A DNA stretch of 64,000 nucleotides from Pyrus communis (GCF_963583255.1 NC_084807.1:26108381-26172380), one strand, 5' to 3'. Shown: positions 32,241 to 45,645, numbered from the stretch's first letter. Translations and numbers: made by a program. The notes: generated from the letters alone by a model not told the origin.

Positions 32241-35199
32241 CTTAAAATTGCATGTCCATGTCTTGATGGAGGGAGGGCAAAATTGTATTTGTATATGACT
32301 GGTAGATGTACGTTGAGATATATTAGCTTTTGGCTCCAAATCTTGACTTAGGTGATCTCACATGCTGATCATATCACTCACCTTCAAACCCTAATAATTC
32401 TGTTCTCCACTAATTAGAAAGTGCATGCTCTTATGTGAAGAAAAACACACACAAAAGAGGATACACCAAAAGGGAAAAATTAATTTCAAGGGGCAAGAAA
32501 ATGACTATATGCCAGAGAAGAGGAGAGGATAGAAATTAGGAGGGGAAAGATTACTCCTTCGGTGACTGACTGAGTGTGAATAGCCGAACAGTAACACTGG
32601 GACCGCAACTCCCACAGTGTTTTATTTTATGCAGAAAGAATGAAGTGGGGTCCTTCTTTTACTCTCACTCAATCTTATTCTCGAGTATGTTCAATTTTTT
32701 AATCATTATGTTATTTGACCCTACCTAGGGTTTCTATTTCTGCTTTTGTTTGGGCCATGCTGGTTTGTATTGTAAACGTCTATTGCGTACAGAGTCTTCG
32801 AGCAGAAATGTTTCATGTGCATTTGGGGCCTTTGACATGTACACAGATGTCAGTGGCTCAGTTTTTCATTGACTTGCAGCTTAGTTGTTTGAATATTCCA
32901 ATTAATCTCGAAACAATGTAAAAGAAGGGAGATTAGAGACATCAAAGTTGTCTGTTTAAGGTTTTATATTGGCGAAGATTCTAGTATGTTGCAATGTATT
33001 TTATATAACGAGACTTTAAACTTATAAATTTTTCTTGACTATGCATCTAACAGCCCAAAGTGTCATTGTATCTTACATACTGGTGCATCCTATACATTGG
33101 CAGACTAAGGGAGATTAGAGACCAATAGTGTTGTACGAAACTTCTAACAAGATGTACACAAGCAACAGCAGTGCTGTATTCATCCATGCCGGTACAAATA
33201 TATGCACAGTAAGATTCAGGACAAGTATTTATAGGGGCTATTCAAAGCTAACCATGTGACGATAGTAACGCTATCGAATGTGTTTGGGTACATGAAAGCA
33301 ACGTGCTTCAAGTAAGAACAAAGTTTTTTACGCGAAATCTCAGTTTTTCATCATTGTTTTTCCCTAGATACTGTGGCATGGAGCGTTTAGTGGATAGATC
33401 GAAGAAGGATTCACCTGTCATGACGGTATATTCCTATGCGAGAGGAGTGAGATAAAGACACATTGGGTACCATGCATATACCTCTGGGACAAGTAGGTTT
33501 TCTGCACCAGTAGGCCTAGAACTAACGGCCAACAGAAACAGACAGATTATTACAATGTTTGGTAGCTTGTTATTTTCGAAACTCGTTGTTAGTATGTACG
33601 AGTACGACTGCAAGGATTCGAGAATCGAGATTAATCGAAAATACAAAATGGAAGAGTCGCGTTGAACATTCAAATATTGACAAATATAGCACCTTCTGAT
33701 CGTAACCGTTTATCAATTTCTCGAATATAACAATTTCCACTCTGGCTTTTTCGTCATACAAATATTATCACCCATCCTAATTCCAAATAAAAAAGAACAA
33801 GAAAACAAAAGAAAGAAATTGGAAAACGGAAAAAGCAGAGGGTGAGAGAAGGAAGGGGAAAAGAGAGAAAGAAGCGTCAGAGAAAAAGAAAGTGGGCGGA
33901 GCAGGAGGAGCAACCGTTATAGAAACTGAGATCAAAATCACGCGTTGGCGTGGGGGGCAAAAGGAGCCTTCTTGCCCATCATGCCTCTTGATGCCTCGTG
34001 TCTCTTGTGCCATGCCATGCCCTATTGTGGTGGTGGTCACCTCCGTCACGCGGCCTCATACCTTCCTCTACCCTAATAACGCATGCACTTTATTCGTTCC
34101 GCTCTCTCATATTTACCCTCTTCTCTTTACTTAATTTGTATTTATAATTTTATTTTTAGGATTACTTGTATTTTGCACCCATGTTTATTATCTAAAAATT
34201 TTCCTACAAACTATCGAGGAAGGGGAATTGGACCTAGGATTTTCAGGTGCAAGAATAATTGTCCTTAAACACTTGAGCTACAAGTTTTTTGTCGAGAAGA
34301 AAAAACCGTTTAAAGTAATTACAAAGTGTTACATCACCAGCCTGTATCAAGTTAACTACTATGTGTTTTTTTTTTTTTTTAATTTCTTATTATTAAGGGA
34401 GGTTGAAGAATTCGAAACTATTACTATAATTTACGGGGACGCATGAGTAAAAACCCAACACCCTGCTCACTTGGATATTGGACCGCATTCAACTACTACG
34501 TATTTTATTTTGCTCTCATTTGGGACGTTTTATGTTTATACGAACATTAAATTGATGTTACGTGAACTATTAACTTGATGTTACATGAGATTATACTGTT
34601 TTTTCTTAATAAAAAGTTCTTATATTTACTGTTTATTTAAAAATGTGAATTCATGTGACACCGATATAATGTTAGTAAAAGTAAAAAATGAACTCCCAAA
34701 TTACAACGCTAAGAATAACAGTTAACTTGATAGTTCAACAGTTAACATTAAGTATATTTTCTCAAAATTTAAGTAATAAAGATCAAAATGTCATTGACCA
34801 CAAACTACATGGTGCAAAGTATGATTTGTTCTATTATATTTACAATAAATTTGTGAACAAGGCGAGGATGTTACAACTTTCCACTAGACAAGACGACAAA
34901 GTGAAGGGTACGAAGGAGACAAAGTGATCCTGAGCCGCACTATAGCATTGTCACACATTCTCTCGTAGTTTGGCCCACCTGGCCACCCCACCGTTCTCAT
35001 GGCCCCATCAACCATGACCTGGCCTTCTCTCAGAGTTCCGGAGACTTTTTCAGTTACCGCATATTTGAGCGGTGCTCTAAATGTCAAAATGTAAGTGAAG
35101 AAAATAATATACAAGTGACCTGTAATTCAGTGTATTTTTCTAACATTTGAGGTTTAGTGTTTAATTTTTTTCTTTTTGTAGTCTAGATGAATTTAGTGT

Positions 35200-35400
35200 A
35201 GTTAAATTAGCATTGGTCTAATCACTCAATACTACGGCTTTGTGATATTCTTCTTTACTTGTAAGTGAGAGGTCTTAGTAAGTGAGAGGTCTTAAATTCG
35301 AATCTCGTGGATAATGAATTCGATACGAAATCAGACCCATTTTGTTGCTTAGCCGAGCTCCTCCCTCTCCTTAGCATAAAATATATCGTTGTACTAAAAA
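35200..35400 (+). mobile_element. SINE-like repeat
   Basis: 'gatattcttctttacttgta', a short internal duplication of 'agtgagaggtctta', then 'aattcgaatctcgt', which resembles a Pol III B box. Related to 22605-22770 and, reversed, to 51355-51470 and 57925-58045. Confidence 0.4.
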
Positions 35401-35770
35401 GAACTAACATTGGTCAAAAAAAAAATAGTGAAAGAAGTTATGCATTTTTCTGTGTCTCTCCATTTATTTCATAACACATTGAGTACCCGCTTGAATACCC
35501 GGCAGTTAAATCTCTCCAAAGATTGAAATTGTGGTAATTTACCTGAATGTGAATGGTTGAATGGTAAATTGGTTCCGATAAGAAATGCATGGAAAGAATA
35601 AGAACATAAGACGTCCCTTTCAAATTCCTCGTCTCTCTCGTGATGGTATGCAGCATCGTCTGAGCACTCATTCAGCACGCGCAGTTGAAAAGCCATGCCT
35701 AAAGCAAGTATTCTTATAATTTGAAATCTCCATTCTACCATCATAGAATGCGACTATATAGAATATGTAA

Positions 35771-36324
35771 GGCCATTTAACCGAAGGAGGGCCAAATTTT
35801 ATATCATCTCCAACCGAGGGGGTCAAAGAGTTATAGACCAAACATAACCTTTTTGACAAAAAATCATCTCCAACCGAGAGAGCCAAAATGTCATAGACCA
35901 AACATAATTTATTATTTTAATTGAATTATTATAGTTAATTAAATTAAATTACCATATTAAAATAAGATTTCGGACATATTGGAAGATTATTGAAAGAGGT
36001 GGCCATTTGAAAATTATTGAAAAAAATTAAAGGAAAGATTATTGGAAGATAATAGAATGTGAAGAATTAAAATAAAATGAGGCAAGATAGTATGAAATGG
36101 TGAAAAGTATGTGAGAAATGGTGTAGGAAAAAAAAATTAGAAAATTTTATTTAAAAAAAAAAATTCGTCCAAAAAAAAAAAAAAATGGGCTAGGTTCATC
36201 GAGCTAGCTAGCTGGCTGGAAATGGGCAACCATTTGGCCTAGCCCTCGATTGAAGACCCTTTTTGTATCATTTCGAGCTATTTTTAGTCCTATGGTCCTT
36301 TGGCCGAGTCGGTTAAAGATGGCC
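35771..36324. mobile_element. PIF/Harbinger-type (Tourist-like) non-autonomous element
   Basis: Terminal inverted repeats GGCCATTTAACCGA at the left and GGCCATCTTTAACCGA (reverse complement of the right end) are flanked by TAA on both sides (35768-35770 and 36325-36327). A TAA/TTA 3-bp duplication is the PIF/Harbinger hallmark. Length 554 bp, no transposase frame. The left part holds two about 50-bp subrepeats ('atcatctccaaccgag', 'catagaccaaacataa'). Confidence 0.75.
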
Positions 36325-38879
36325 TAAGGTTTTCGTCTCCTCCTAAGACTAATAAAATTACCACTTTAGTATTTTTTTTTCTTCTGAAATGGGTGCTAGC
36401 TAGTGCTTCGCTACGGCATTTCACCATTCGGGAGACTAAGAAGACTCACAAAGATATTTAGCCTCTTTCTGACTACCATCATGTGATCCACCAACTTTAG
36501 AAATTGAACACAAAAATGCCGCGTAAACTACCTCTTTAATTTAACTCTGTTGTTTTTTCTTTTACTTTATTTTCTTTTATTTTCTTGTTTTCTTGAATTG
36601 TTTATTTGGTTTCGATTATTTTATGTGACATTCTGTTGGAATTTGGAGAAAAGAGAGATCCAAATTGGCAACGAAAGGAGGACAGCTCACGAAAGCTTAA
36701 CTTGTACTTCTTGAACCATGCAATTGTGCGTATTGGTTCTCACTGCTGCCACCAGTAACTAACTTAAATATACGCTTTTGATTCTAGTTATCCAACTAAT
36801 TGTTTTATTTGGATGCTAATAATTTGTGTGATATTGACATATTGTCAGTTTTTTTTTTTTTTTTTGTTTTTTTAGCTAAAACGGTTTTTGAGATTAAGAT
36901 GGAAACAAATACTCATAATCACTTAATTTACAATGAATGTTTAAATATCGACATAGGTGGAAATGTTGATACGTAAGGTTATGGAAATATTGATGAATAC
37001 AGCGATATCCGTTGCCTTCAACGAAATATCTACTTTAATGTCTTAATCATTTTAGTTACAACAACCTATTTATAACGTGCAATTTTTGGAAATATAAATA
37101 TTAACAAAATAGAACATTAAACTTTAATTCCTAATGACCTTTTTTTTTTTTTTTTTTTTTTTTGTGACAGAAAAGTTTAAGGGGAGGGAAGACTACCACA
37201 TTTCAGGGTTAGGGCATACCAAAAACTTCTTTGAGGACTTATAGAGAAATTTGTGCCCCTTTTTAATTTTTACATGTTGCCCACCAACACAAGACTACTA
37301 ATGGCGAGACTTGAAACTTAGGGGGATGTTATACAAGGTGGGGACCTTGCCAACTTGTGTTGGACTTCCAATGGCCTTATTGTGTACTGGTATCTTATAT
37401 TTTTTTTAATCGGAAATTGTTATTGGCACTCTAAAATTCTCATTCTACACTCTAAACTTTCTATATTTAGAAAGAAAAATACACTTGTGAGGAGTGTAGA
37501 ATGAGATTTTTGGAGTACCAATAACACTTCCCTTTTAATAAACTAAACATATTGATCTAAGTTTTGTTAATACTTTAAGCTACTCTTAAATCTTAAAAGT
37601 TCCAATAATATCATCGACAATCGTGTAAGCCATCACCAAAAAAGTTGTTGGGTGTAAGTACTAGCAAAACCTGGATCCAGATGAATAAGATAACGAGGAG
37701 CGATTTTTTAGTGTTTCAAAAATACAACCTTGTAAATTAAATATAATAATATATAGTTGAAATTTTGAAAAAGAAAATTTAATCAATTGTATTATAATAC
37801 TTAGTGTACCAAATCATGTTCCTGGCACACTAAAAATTTTCATAATGAAGGAAGATGATTGTGTTGGAAGCTTAATACAATACTTTAAACAAAGCTTAAT
37901 TATACAAAATAATTAATGGCCATCATTATTTTTCTAAACATTATCTAAATAAAAACAAAACTAGTATATCCCGTATATAATATTAATCCACAGAGATCTT
38001 CCTAGATGCTCAGTGGGTCGACTTTCTTTTCCCCAAAAATAAATAAATAATAATAATAATAAGTAGGATTTTGGGGAATTCTCTTGAATTTCAAAAATCG
38101 GCGCCAACTTTCACATATTATTTGTATATTTTGTAAAACACAGTCATAGTGACACGCCTCAATTCCTATGTTCGGAGGACACCAAAATAGTGACTTGCTG
38201 ACCGTCATTTGAGGAGTGACGAAACTCATCCTATCATGCTTAAGCTAAGAACATGTAAACATGTATGCAAAATTGCGGCAAATACATAATAATCATAAAT
38301 AAAAAACAAATCCTTAAAGTTTAAAATACGATAATGTATGGATATTTCAAAGCATAAGCAAGATAAAATAGCTTACGACACTCCTCGAGTATCGGCCAAC
38401 ACGTGACCATCTCAATTTTCTCCGAACACTGGAATTAGCAATTAGGGCGTGTCATTACAAGTTTAATTATCTACCAGAAAGTATTTAATTCGAATTTAAA
38501 TCAAATAATTAAGATGAAAATGTTGGGAATAAGGAAGAAGAAAAAGAAGAAAAGAAAAGGGAATGGGAGCAAAATGTTTAAAAAAATGGGAGGAGAATAT
38601 GGTGGGAAATTGGAACGACTTTCTTGGATCCTGTGAGAGGCATTTGTCACTGCTACTGTGCTAGAAAATAACAATATTTGCCAATTTGCTAGACACAAAG
38701 ATAAAGGGTACCCCCAAGGAATGATGAAAAGTAGAACCAAAAGAAAAGGAAAACTTAAATCCCAATAAAACCAAAAGGATTGTATTAGACAAAGGTAGAA
38801 TACCCTAGCAGTAGCACCACTGCAGCTGCAGGAGGTGAGAGGGAGACACAAACAGAAAAAAACTAGAGAGAGAAAACCA
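36325..38879. other. Intergenic, upstream of the receptor kinase
   Basis: AT-rich with long T-runs (36850-36873, 37141-37163) and one clear MITE (37411-37532). The minus-strand ORF at 38501-38884 is hydrophobic low complexity and probably spurious. No other gene. Confidence 0.4.
37411..37532. mobile_element. Short palindromic MITE (122 bp)
   Basis: About 40-bp terminal inverted repeats: the left 'attgttattggcactct' continues to 'ctcattctacactc', and the right end, reversed, reads 'gggaagtgttattggtactc' continuing to the same 'ctcattctacactc'. TTTTAAT directly flanks both ends (37404-37410 and 37533-37539). A half-copy lies at 17636-17698. Superfamily uncertain. Confidence 0.75.
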
Positions 38880-39233
38880 GCCATTGAAATTGAAATTGAA
38901 ATCGAAATCGAAATCGAAATCCGAAGATTATATTAGTAGAGAGAGAGAGAAGAAGGGAGGAGAAGAAGTATGTATTTCTTTGCTTCTTTATTTCTCTCCT
39001 TCTTTCTTTCTCTCTCTAGTTTCTCTCACTAGAATTTGAAGTCCACCAAGAAATCCCACTGGAGCAAAAGACCTAATGATGGTGATCATGAAACACCCTC
39101 TGCACCCAGCACTCCTGAAAAGCACTTCTCTCTTGAACAGAAGCAGCCATCAAAACCTCTCTTCCCTTAAATTTCCTAACACTCTTTCCCTCTCACTCTC
39201 ACCCACCACCTCATTCCCCACACCCCCTAAACC
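38880..39233 (+). promoter_or_regulatory. Proximal promoter/5'UTR of the PXY/TDR-like gene
   Basis: Contains a hexamer array (GAAATT/GAAATC, about 38885-38922), a GA run (38938-38955) and long CT-rich stretches up to the ATG at 39234. CT-rich leaders of this sort are common in plants. No TATA box can be assigned with confidence. Confidence 0.45.
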
Positions 39234-42200
39234 ATGAAAGTTCCTTCCTTTTCCTCCTCCTTCCCTCTCTCTCTCATCCTCTTCTTCTCTCTCCAGACCT
39301 CCATAACTCTCTGCTCTTCTTCCTCTTCTTCTTCTCTCTCTTTCCAGCTGATTGCTCTGCTCTCTCTCAAGTCCTCCCTCAAAGACCCTTTCTCCTCCTT
39401 CCACGACTGGGTTCTCCCCAATTTCCAACAAAACGGCGGCGTCTCCGGTTGGTGTTCGTGGTCCGGCGTTAAATGCCACCCCAACACCTCCCAAGTCGTC
39501 GCCCTCGACCTCTCACGCCGCAACCTCTCCGGCCAAATCCCACCTCAAATCCGCCAACTTTCTTCCCTAATCTACCTCAATTTGAGCGGCAACGCCTTCG
39601 ACGGCCCTCTCCCTCCCGCCATTTTCGAGCTCGGCAACTTAAGGATCCTCGACATCAGCCACAACGACTTTAAGTCGGATTTCCCGCCTGGGGTTTCAAA
39701 GCTCAAGTTTTTAAGAATCTTCACCGCTTACAGCAACAGCTTCACCGGCCCATTGCCTCGGGAATTCATCAGACTCCGGTATCTCGAGCGGCTCAACCTT
39801 GGCGGAAGCTACTTCGACGGCGAAATCCCGGAAGGGTACGGAAGTTTCCCGAGATTGAAATTCCTTTACCTCGCCGGAAATGCACTTAACGGTTCAATTC
39901 CACCGCAATTGGGCTTCTTATCGGAGCTGACCCGGATGGAGATCGGGTACAACGAGTATTCAGGTGGGTTTCCTGCACAACTCGCAATGCTGTCAAATCT
40001 CACGTACTTGGACGTCTCCAACGCCTTTCTCTCCGGCGCTCTCCCGCCGGAGCTCGGCAACTTAACCATGCTCGACACATTGCTGCTCTTCAAGAACCGA
40101 TTTTCGGGATTTATTCCGGCAACTCTAGGCCGCTTACAGGGTCTGAAGACTTTCGATTTGTCGGATAATCAGCTCTCCGGCTCAATCCCACCGGAAATTG
40201 TAACGTTGAAAGGGCTGACCAATATAAGCCTGATGAACAACTTTCTCGTCGGAGAAATCCCGGAAAAAATGGGAGAGCTGCCCAACTTGGAAAACCTCCT
40301 CCTCTGGAACAATTCACTGAAGGGTGTCCTCCCCCAGAGCTTAGGATTCAGTGGGAAGCTCCTGCGAGTCGACGTTTCCTCCAATTCTCTCACCGGACCG
40401 ATCCCGCCAAATCTCTGCAATGGCAACAAGCTCCAAAAGCTCATACTTTTCTCCAACAGGTTCACCGACCCACTTCCCAAAACGTTAGCAAACTGCAATT
40501 CTCTTTTACGACTCCGAATCCAGGATAACCAAATCAATGGGTCGGTTCCGACGGGTTTCGGGTTGTTACCCAATTTGACCTACGTCGATTTGAGTGTCAA
40601 CAATTTCACCGGCGCGATACCTGAAGATCTCGGCAATGCCGAAGAGCTCAGTTACTTGAACATTTCGCTGAACCCACTTCACTCAGTCCTTCCGTCGAAC
40701 ATCTGGCGCGCACCAAATCTCCAGATCTTCTCCGCCAGTTCCGGCCACCTCACCGGTAAAATCCCCGACTTCATCGGCTGCAAAAGCCTGTACAAGATTG
40801 AACTCCAACGTAACGACTTTAACGGCTCGATCCCGTGGGACATCGGGCACTGCGAGAAGCTTCTCAGCTTGAATCTGAGCCGCAATTCTCTCACCGGCAT
40901 TATCCCATGGGAAATCTCCGCTTTGCCCTCCATTACCGACCTCGACCTCTCCCGTAATTTTCTCTCCGGTACGATTCCGTCCAACTTCGAGAACTGTAGC
41001 ACGCTGGAGAGCTTCAACGTTTCGTTTAATTTGTTGACCGGTCCGATCCCGTCCGGTTCGATTTTCCTGAATCTCCATCCGACGTCGTTTTTGGGGAATG
41101 AAGGATTATGTGGCGGCGCTCTGGGGAAGTCCTGTGACACGTTGTCAGCCGGAGCCGTGGACGTTCGCGGCCACGAGGAGCCGAAGAAGACGGCAGGCGC
41201 GATAGTATGGATTATGGCGGCTGCTTTCGGTATCGGGCTTTTTGTTCTCGTCGCTGGGACCCGCTGCTTCCACGCGAATTACAGCCGTCAGATGGACGAG
41301 AGTCAGCAGATCGGACCGTGGAAATTAACCGCTTTCCAGCGGTTAAATTTCACGGCGGATGACGTGTTGGAGTGCCTGGAGATGAGTAATAAGATTATAG
41401 GGATGGGGTCCACGGGGACGGTTTATAGAGCTGAGATGCCAGGTGGCGAGATCATAGCGGTGAAGAAACTGTGGGGGAAACAGAAGGAGAACAGTAGTAT
41501 TGTGATCCGACGGCGAAGAGGAGTTCTGGCTGAAGTGGAGGTGTTGGGGAACGTTAGGCACAGGAACATTGTGAGATTGTTAGGATGCTGCTGCAACAGG
41601 GACATCACCATGCTGCTCTACGAGTACATGCCCAATGGCAATTTAGATGATCTGTTGCATGGCAAAAACAAGGCTCAGAATTTGGGGGCGGATTGGGTCA
41701 CGAGATACAAGATCGCCCTTGGCGTGGCGCAGGGAATTTGCTACCTGCACCACGACTGTGATCCGGTGATTGTGCACCGTGATCTTAAGCCAAGTAATAT
41801 CTTATTGGATAGTGAAATGGAGGCTAGGGTGGCAGATTTCGGGGTGGCCAAGTTGATCCAGAGCGATGAGTCCATGTCTGTCATCGCCGGCTCCTATGGC
41901 TACATTGCACCAGGTGCGTTGATTCATCAATTTCCATTTCTCATATTGTTTTAATTTGTGGAAGATTATCATGAGTAGAACTTAGAGACTGGTTAAAAAA
42001 AAAATAATAATTAATATTTGATTATATCCGTGCATATTATGTGTATTATAAATGTTTGACCTCTGGTATAAGTTAGTTAGGTGATGCTTGTTTTTGTTTG
42101 TTATTTGTGGTTTTGGCTTTGTTGTTAAAAATTCGTTTTGTTGGATGACGAAATCTAAATTATCTAGTGTGTTGGGGTTAATCAACCAAAGGAATGTTTA

Positions 42201-43441
42201 TTCCTAAAAGCAACCGTCACTTACTAAATTCCATTTGTAATATTAGTTACATAATCCAAATGGAAATGTTAAGATGGTTGGTCCATTTGGTCAAAAGGTG
42301 TAACAATTTTGTTTTCTCTTTTGGATCCTTTATCTGCACAACTATGATGAAATTCTTAAGATGGTCGGCTCTCCATGTATAAAAATTACAAATCACTATT
42401 ACTTAGTTCACATTACATAAACCCACAAAGAAAAAGGTAAAAAAAAAAGTTGACATTGATTGAAATGCCACATCAACTTTGGGGCCATGCACCTTATCTT
42501 CATTTAAAATGTGGTTAATTTTATCTTCATTCAAAATGTGGTTAATTAACATAAATAAAAGATTTGATGAAATTGGACGTGTAAAGTTATTAGGGTTTTA
42601 TTCAATTCGATTTGATGGGTTTAGATATTCGATGCGAATAATAGGTTTTGAAGATGAATGAGATTCGACATGACGTGAAACCTTCTTCTCTTCTCTTTCT
42701 TTTTTTTTTTTTTTTTTTTTTTTTGGTTCTTTTGTTTTATTAATTAGTATTTTGTTTTCGTGTAACAAATATTATTTAAGTTGATAGTTTAATCTATCGT
42801 AAGATTAATCTGATAGTTCATATGAAAATGGACTTCACTTGTCCTTGAAATGAGAACATTAAGAGAGTAGCTCTGCTTGGTGGATATGACATTTTTATTC
42901 AACTTACTGCATTTTGGATTCAAATCTTCTCTTTTTCGTTTAGAGTAGCAAAACTTACGTAGCACCATGGTTTGTAATTGAAAAAAATAGTAAGTTAACT
43001 TTGTTCTTGTTTTTCGCAGAATATGCTTATACCCTACAAGTAGATGAAAAGAGTGATATATACAGCTATGGGGTGGTGCTGATGGAGATCTTAAGCGGGA
43101 AAAGATCGGTCGACGCCGAGTTTGGAGACGGGAATAGCATTGTGCATTGGGTTAGGTCGAAGATCAAGATGAAAGACGGGATCAATGACGTTTTGGACAA
43201 GAATGCAGGGGCGGGTTGCGAGCCGGTGAGGGAGGAGATGATGCAGATGCTTAGGATTGCTTTGCTCTGCACGAGCCAGAACCCCGCGGACCGGCCGTCG
43301 ATGAGGGACGTGGTGTTGATGCTGCTCGAGGCCAAACCCAAGAGGAAGTTGCTAGCTAGTGTTGGGCATGGCCACAATGGGAGTGGTTGTGCTGAGTATC
43401 ATGATATTCCTTTGCCACAAAAGCCAGCAGCGGAATGTTAA
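39234..43441 (+). CDS. PXY: LRR receptor-like kinase, PXY/TDR type (TDIF receptor)
   Basis: Two exons, 39234-41913 and 43020-43441, give 1033 residues; the intron splits the glutamate codon after SYGYIAP. The protein has a signal peptide (about 1-28), an N-terminal LRR cap (WCSWSGVKC), some 20 LRRs, a membrane segment (about 653-675, IVWIMAAAFGIGLFVLVAG) and a kinase. The kinase keeps the invariant lysine (AVKK, K744), the HRD aspartate (D850 in VHRDLKPSN) and DFG (D868), so it looks active. LGGSYFDGEIPEGYGS, MEIGYNEYSGGFP, FSASSGHLTGKIP and GPWKLTAFQRLNFTADDV are hallmarks of the PXY/TDR clade, the plasma-membrane receptor for the CLE peptide TDIF that maintains vascular cambium. Arabidopsis PXY is about the same length. 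PXL1/PXL2-like paralogues are the main alternative. Confidence 0.93.
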
Positions 43442-44182
43442 TAGGATTATTTATTACTTTTAAAAGCCTTAGAGGGGTTTTTAATTTTTTTTTTTTTTTT
43501 TGGGTTTTTTTTTTTTTTTTTTGGTTATTTTTCAAATGGTGGGGATTGGTATAGGAGAAGTGATTTCTTATTTTACTTTTATTTTAATGGAAAATTTCTC
43601 AAGTGTTACTATTATGTTCTTATATATGGTTTTGGGTTTGTGCATGTATGTGTATAAATTAATTAAGTGTTATATATTTTTACCAAAAACTTTTTTCAAT
43701 TATTTATAATATACTTTCCAATGAGTCCTAAGTGAGTTCAACTAATATTATCAAGATTTTTGTACACGGTGAGAAACTTGCATGCATCGAAAGCACATGA
43801 GGTGTATTACAAGCTTAATGTCCCACATCCGTCAGAAGGCTTGAGAACAAGCCTTTTAAATAATATTACCCTATTCTAACTAACACTCCTTTAAATAGAA
43901 TTACCCTACTCCAACTAACATCGATGCCTTTTGTATTAAAACCCCACGCCTGACAGATTGAGCAAGTGTCCAAGTGGGGATAGTATAGGTGTTGTTGGAG
44001 TGGGTTCATGACCCGTCTACTTGAAATTTAAGAGGCCCTAAGTTACTTCTTGTGATATACCGAAAAATTGTTTGCTCGGCAGCTGCAAGCCTGCAACCTA
44101 AATATGAATTCACTTAATATGTTTATGATTAGCATATCATTGGACTTTATGCACACTGATTCTTACATATACACATATACGC
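43442..44182. other. 3' flank of the receptor kinase
   Basis: 3'UTR and spacer. Two T-runs at 43480-43522. At 43829 'tgtcccacatccgtcagaag' resembles the start of a plant LTR (TGTCCCACATCGG type) but no partner LTR or target-site duplication was found. Confidence 0.4.
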
Positions 44183-44308
44183 ATGTATTCATGTACGTGT
44201 GTGTATAGATTCTTATGGATACACATGTGCACATGTATTCATGTACGTGTGTGTATAGATTCTTATGGATACACATGTGCACATGTATTCATGTACGTGT
44301 GTGTAGTT
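44183..44308. repeat. 50-bp tandem repeat x 2.5
   Basis: Units start at 44183, 44233 and 44283, each reading 'atgtattcatgtacgtgtgt' then 'gtatagattcttatgg' and 'atacacatgtgcac'. Units 1 and 2 are almost identical, so the array is young. It is rich in alternating purine-pyrimidine steps. Confidence 0.95.
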
Positions 44309-45315
44309 TGCGTATGGTGTATATGGGGAAGTAGGATTAAGTACGTATTTTTCATTTTGGTACTATCAATTTTCACACACACACGTTGCACAATGCAACA
44401 CGAAGTCACACACACACACACACACACATATAATATGTAGTATGTTATATATTTATTAAAAACTAATAGCTTCAATGTTTCACTAGAAGAGAAGCAACGG
44501 TCGGGTAAATACCCAATTTTTCAGCCAACGCGAATATATAAATATATTCTTGAAATATTTAACATCTACATCCCGAGAATTGATTATGGCGGTAAACTTC
44601 AATTTTGTTGAAGGGTTTAACTGCCTTTGGTATTATATTGTTGGGCACCAGAACTTGGATTCTTCTCTGCCTCAGTGACCAACTACTGTTTTCGTTTGAA
44701 GTTACTTTGACTTATTTTGGATCAGAAAATTACTTGCTATTAAGGCTAATTAGATTGTGTAACAAAGGTAAAAACAAGCTCATTTTATCATTGTTTTCAT
44801 AGTTGGAAGAGGCCTTAAGTAAGAGGGTTGAATGGGCTGAATTTTCAAGCCCATTAGACCTACGGGTGCACACATACTCTTTTTCCCGCCAAGCTTAGGC
44901 TATTGAGTAATATACTAATAATTAAGCTTGGCATATATAACCTGATAAAATAAAAATAAAACTCAATCGAAAGGATGAAAGCACCAAATAAGCAATGGCT
45001 TCAACTATGTTCAAGAATCTCATACATGCATGGACCAAGATCACCTTATATGTAGTACGGAAAATGTCGGTATGCACATTGGACAACATATGATGTTTGT
45101 TATAGGAACAAAAGGATATACACATCAGAACAAAACGTGATGTTTGTTATAGGAAAAGTGCGGTATGCACGTTGGAATAACTATTTTTTTTCTCTAGTAT
45201 GTCCTACTATTGAACAAGAATTGATGCCATAAAAGATCACACTGGAGGTAAATGAAGATGAGCACAACAATCGAAGGATCATCTAAGTAGAAGATGACCT
45301 TTTCATTGATCAAAT

Positions 45316-45645
45316 TTATAAGAATTTGTTGGGGGGCAAGAGGTACATTGATTCCAATTGGATGAGATGTGCTCTTACACTTGCCTCCTCCTCCTGTTAA
45401 TAAAAGATAAGATCAATTTACAACCTCCAATTAATTATTTGCCTCTAAAAATATGTTAAATTTGCAAAATTTTATTCACATTAAATTATTAAATTCAGAA
45501 AACTCTGGTGCTTTTTTTGGGGGGTTCTCTATGATCGGAGGTATCCGTGCTTAAGTTTTTCTCCTTCATTAATAATGTAAATTTGAATAATAATCGCTAT
45601 TTGAAAATTCAGTTACTGAAAATGATTTTGCTATGGTATGTTCGC

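Larger units (their letters stand above)
30886..35767. other. Gene-poor intergenic region
   Basis: Nearly 5 kb with no coding gene that I can support. Contents seen: a possible decayed TRIM/LTR remnant (32003-32240), a SINE-like repeat (35200-35400) and T-runs. ORFs at 33434-34134 and 34884-35114 lack recognisable domains. Confidence 0.4.

Noticed and set aside
32580..32640. Small hairpin 'aacactggga' with 'tcccacagtgtt'
   Set aside because: The stem is only about 10 bp and the arms are too short for a plant miRNA precursor.
34884..35114. Minus-strand ORF of 76 codons
   Set aside because: No family resemblance and no supporting exon structure.
44605..44802. ORF conserved between units A and B (partner 53096-53344)
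   Set aside because: Similarity extends equally through noncoding flanks, so it reflects the segmental duplication. The hydrophobic translation has no known domain.
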